This document shows positions 62,661 through 64,000 of a stretch of DNA of 64,000 nt, one piece after another. This DNA is from Azorinus chamasolen (Eukaryota; Mollusca; Bivalvia; Cardiida; Solecurtidae). The position numbers were made by a program, and so were the translations under genes. The DNA lies in assembly GCA_963576725.1 (NCBI GenBank), contig OY755239.1, forward strand, positions 60,667,453 to 60,731,452, in the 5' to 3' direction. The notes under the pieces are model-generated. The model searched no databases. It saw only the letters and a program-made list of their open reading frames with translations, and was not told the origin of the DNA. Positions within the stretch are counted from its first letter, which is position 1. The number at the start of each line of letters is the position of its first letter.

Positions 62661-63040
62661 AGTATTGGAGGGTATTTCACTTTCAGTTTTGTTGATGGAT
62701 TCTTTAAAATTGTAAATTGTTCGTTTGTTTGTTTGAGTTGATTAACGACCGTTTCTGCTCACTGTGGGCTAATTGGACGCCCGGAGAGAGAGGAGAGAGG
62801 ATACAGAGAAACCCGGGCGCTATGCCTTTCTCTTATTATCGACAGAGGTTCTCTGGTTCATTTAGATGCTCAGTGTATAGCACTGATACATCAGACCTCG
62901 GTTTATAATCTCGTCCGAAATACTTGGTTTGGCGGGGATCGAACCCGGGACCACTGGAATTGTAGTCGAGCGCGTTATCATTGGAGGGTAATTCACTTTC
63001 ACTTTTGTTGATGGTTTCTTTAAAATTATAAATTGTGTTT
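62661..63040. repeat. 326-bp spaced direct repeats flanking SINE sequence
   Basis: TTGGAGGGTATTTCACTTTC (62665) recurs as TTGGAGGGTAATTCACTTTC (62991), both followed by TTGTTGATG and TTTCTTTAAAATT, over about 50 bp. Confidence 0.85.
62740..62988 (-). mobile_element. tRNA-derived SINE, 5' truncated
   Basis: Minus strand GATAACGCGCTCGACTACAA, CCAGTGGTCCCGGGTTCGAT and CCCCGCC form the 3' part of a tRNA head (box B at 62937-62947). AACCAGAGAACCTCTG and GGCATAGCGCCCGGGTTTC follow in the body. Box A is cut by the direct-repeat junction. Confidence 0.55.
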
Positions 63041-63179
63041 TAGATATAGGTGACCCTTGCTAAATTGAGTGTTTATTGCATCTAATTGTATGTGTATAGT
63101 TACAATACTTCTACTATTCTCTTTATCACAAATAGGCCATGTTGCTGCATTAAGATACACTTTACATAGCGTGCCATTT

Positions 63180-63610
63180 GTGACGATACGTTTTTTGTTT
63201 TGTTTTTAAATAGTTTGGGTATGGATCAATGTACTGTTTTCAATTCAATGTTTGTATTACATCCTCACAGGCAGTTTATCCAATCATTTACCGTTGATCT
63301 TGATATTTAAGCAAATTACTCTGTGTTTATCCAGAAAGCTATCATGTACTGAATACCAGAATATTTGCTCATTTTTCAAATTGCCTATATGTAGTTCAAA
63401 TCGAATAGAAACTTTCAGTTTAATTGAACATTGGATACGCCGTGACGCATAGTGTTTAGCTATAATTATGCTGTCGTTGTTGAGCAAGCACGGAACAGTT
63501 TTATGAAGGTTGTATGTGTATCGGTGTGCGACAATTTCATTTCTGCTTTTTATGTTGTTATGAACTTTCTTGTACCATCTCCAGCTTGACTTTTATTCCA
63601 TATGTTTAAC
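63180..63610 (+). repeat. K-like repeat, diverged
   Basis: GTGTATCGGTGTGCGACAAT, TTTCATTTCTGCTTTTTATG, TTCTTGTACCATCTCCAGC, TTGACTTTTATTCCATATG follow the order of the K 3' half. The 5' boundary is uncertain. Confidence 0.42.
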
Positions 63611-64000
63611 TAAATACACTGGGAAATCTGGAATAGCAAACGGATATATGAGTTGGATAATGTAGCGAAATCCACATGAGAAATCCATTTTGTCTTCTCC
63701 GATACCGATATCTGACATCTTAAAGTGGTATTATTATACACAAACGGAACAGAAATCTGACGTTGTTAATCAAATTTGTTGCAAAGTAGCAATAAAGAAT
63801 TCCTTAATGGAAATGGGATATTCAGATTGTTTTGTATCATAGGAAACTTTCAAAGATTGCATTAATTTGTTTATTGTAAATGTTTATGACTGACTAATAC
63901 TGTCATATTGTAAAACAACGCACTCTTAATCCTGATATTACATATGTAGCAATTCAAAATTGTGAAACATTACAAATAGTAAAAACAATATAAAATAACG
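63611..64000. other. No feature recognised
   Basis: AT-rich to the window edge. Confidence 0.45.

Noticed and set aside
62314..62661. 115-codon minus-strand frame with a serine/arginine stretch
   Set aside because: The SSRSSRSSRSS run is the reverse of the GAACGGGAA tract, and the frame spans parts of a C MITE and the P element.

Overview
This window looks like non-coding, AT-rich DNA from an animal genome, most likely a bivalve mollusc. The main evidence is a set of repeats I recognise from molluscs: two types of tRNA-derived SINE, short repeats ending in a GGCGCTATATGACC / CAGTGCCGTAAAACC tail, and Helentron-type ('pearl'-like) tandem-repeat elements with tetranucleotide-type microsatellites. 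The genus cannot be read from the sequence. I find no convincing host protein-coding gene. Coding traces are limited to a broken L1-type ORF1 fragment near 0.9-1.1 kb (minus strand), a scrap resembling a retroelement RNase H motif near 26.6 kb, and a weak exon-like stretch near 34.3 kb.

The window is dominated by short palindromic transposons without coding capacity (MITE or foldback type). Family A (about 195-205 bp) has ends CAGTAAAACC...GGTTTTACTG flanked by TA, like pogo/Tigger elements. Families B, C, D, E, F, G and L begin TTAACCC and end GGGTTAA, like piggyBac-type MITEs. Orientation used here: B '+' starts with CCCTTCGCTTGCTATTCACG; C '+' starts CCCTTTCCTTCATATAA; D '+' ends TTTGGCGCCGAAAGGG; E '+' starts CCCTTTCGCTGCC; F '+' starts CCCATTCCCTC. 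Nested insertions with identifiable empty sites (32.3, 41.35, 50.86, 61.9 kb) support the TA and TTAA target sites directly.

Other interspersed repeats are: H (tandem dimers of a 281-282 bp unit at 7.1 and 54.6 kb), I/K (a long repeat with a GT/AC-rich middle), J and P (Helentron/HINE-like arrays at 3.2, 27.8 and 61.5 kb), M, N and O (other palindromes), a 604-bp solo LTR with a TATG duplication inside a D element at 19.2 kb, and tRNA-like sequences at 1.95, 27.3, 44.5, 49.7, 56.1 and 62.9 kb.

The most interesting pattern lies in the hairpins. Families with different ends and different target sites (A with TA; B, C, F, L with TTAA) share the same hairpin tip, GCTCCT-N2-AGGAGC. Families B, C, D, E and L share an outer module, CCAGATSAGAC...GTCTSATCAGG, that always leaves one A-opposite-A mismatch with fixed polarity. 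Family A subfamilies differ by matched changes in both arms. One element at 40.1 kb is an F/C chimera joined at the shared tip. Together this suggests a pool of foldback elements exchanging hairpin modules; whether the hairpin itself has a function is unknown.
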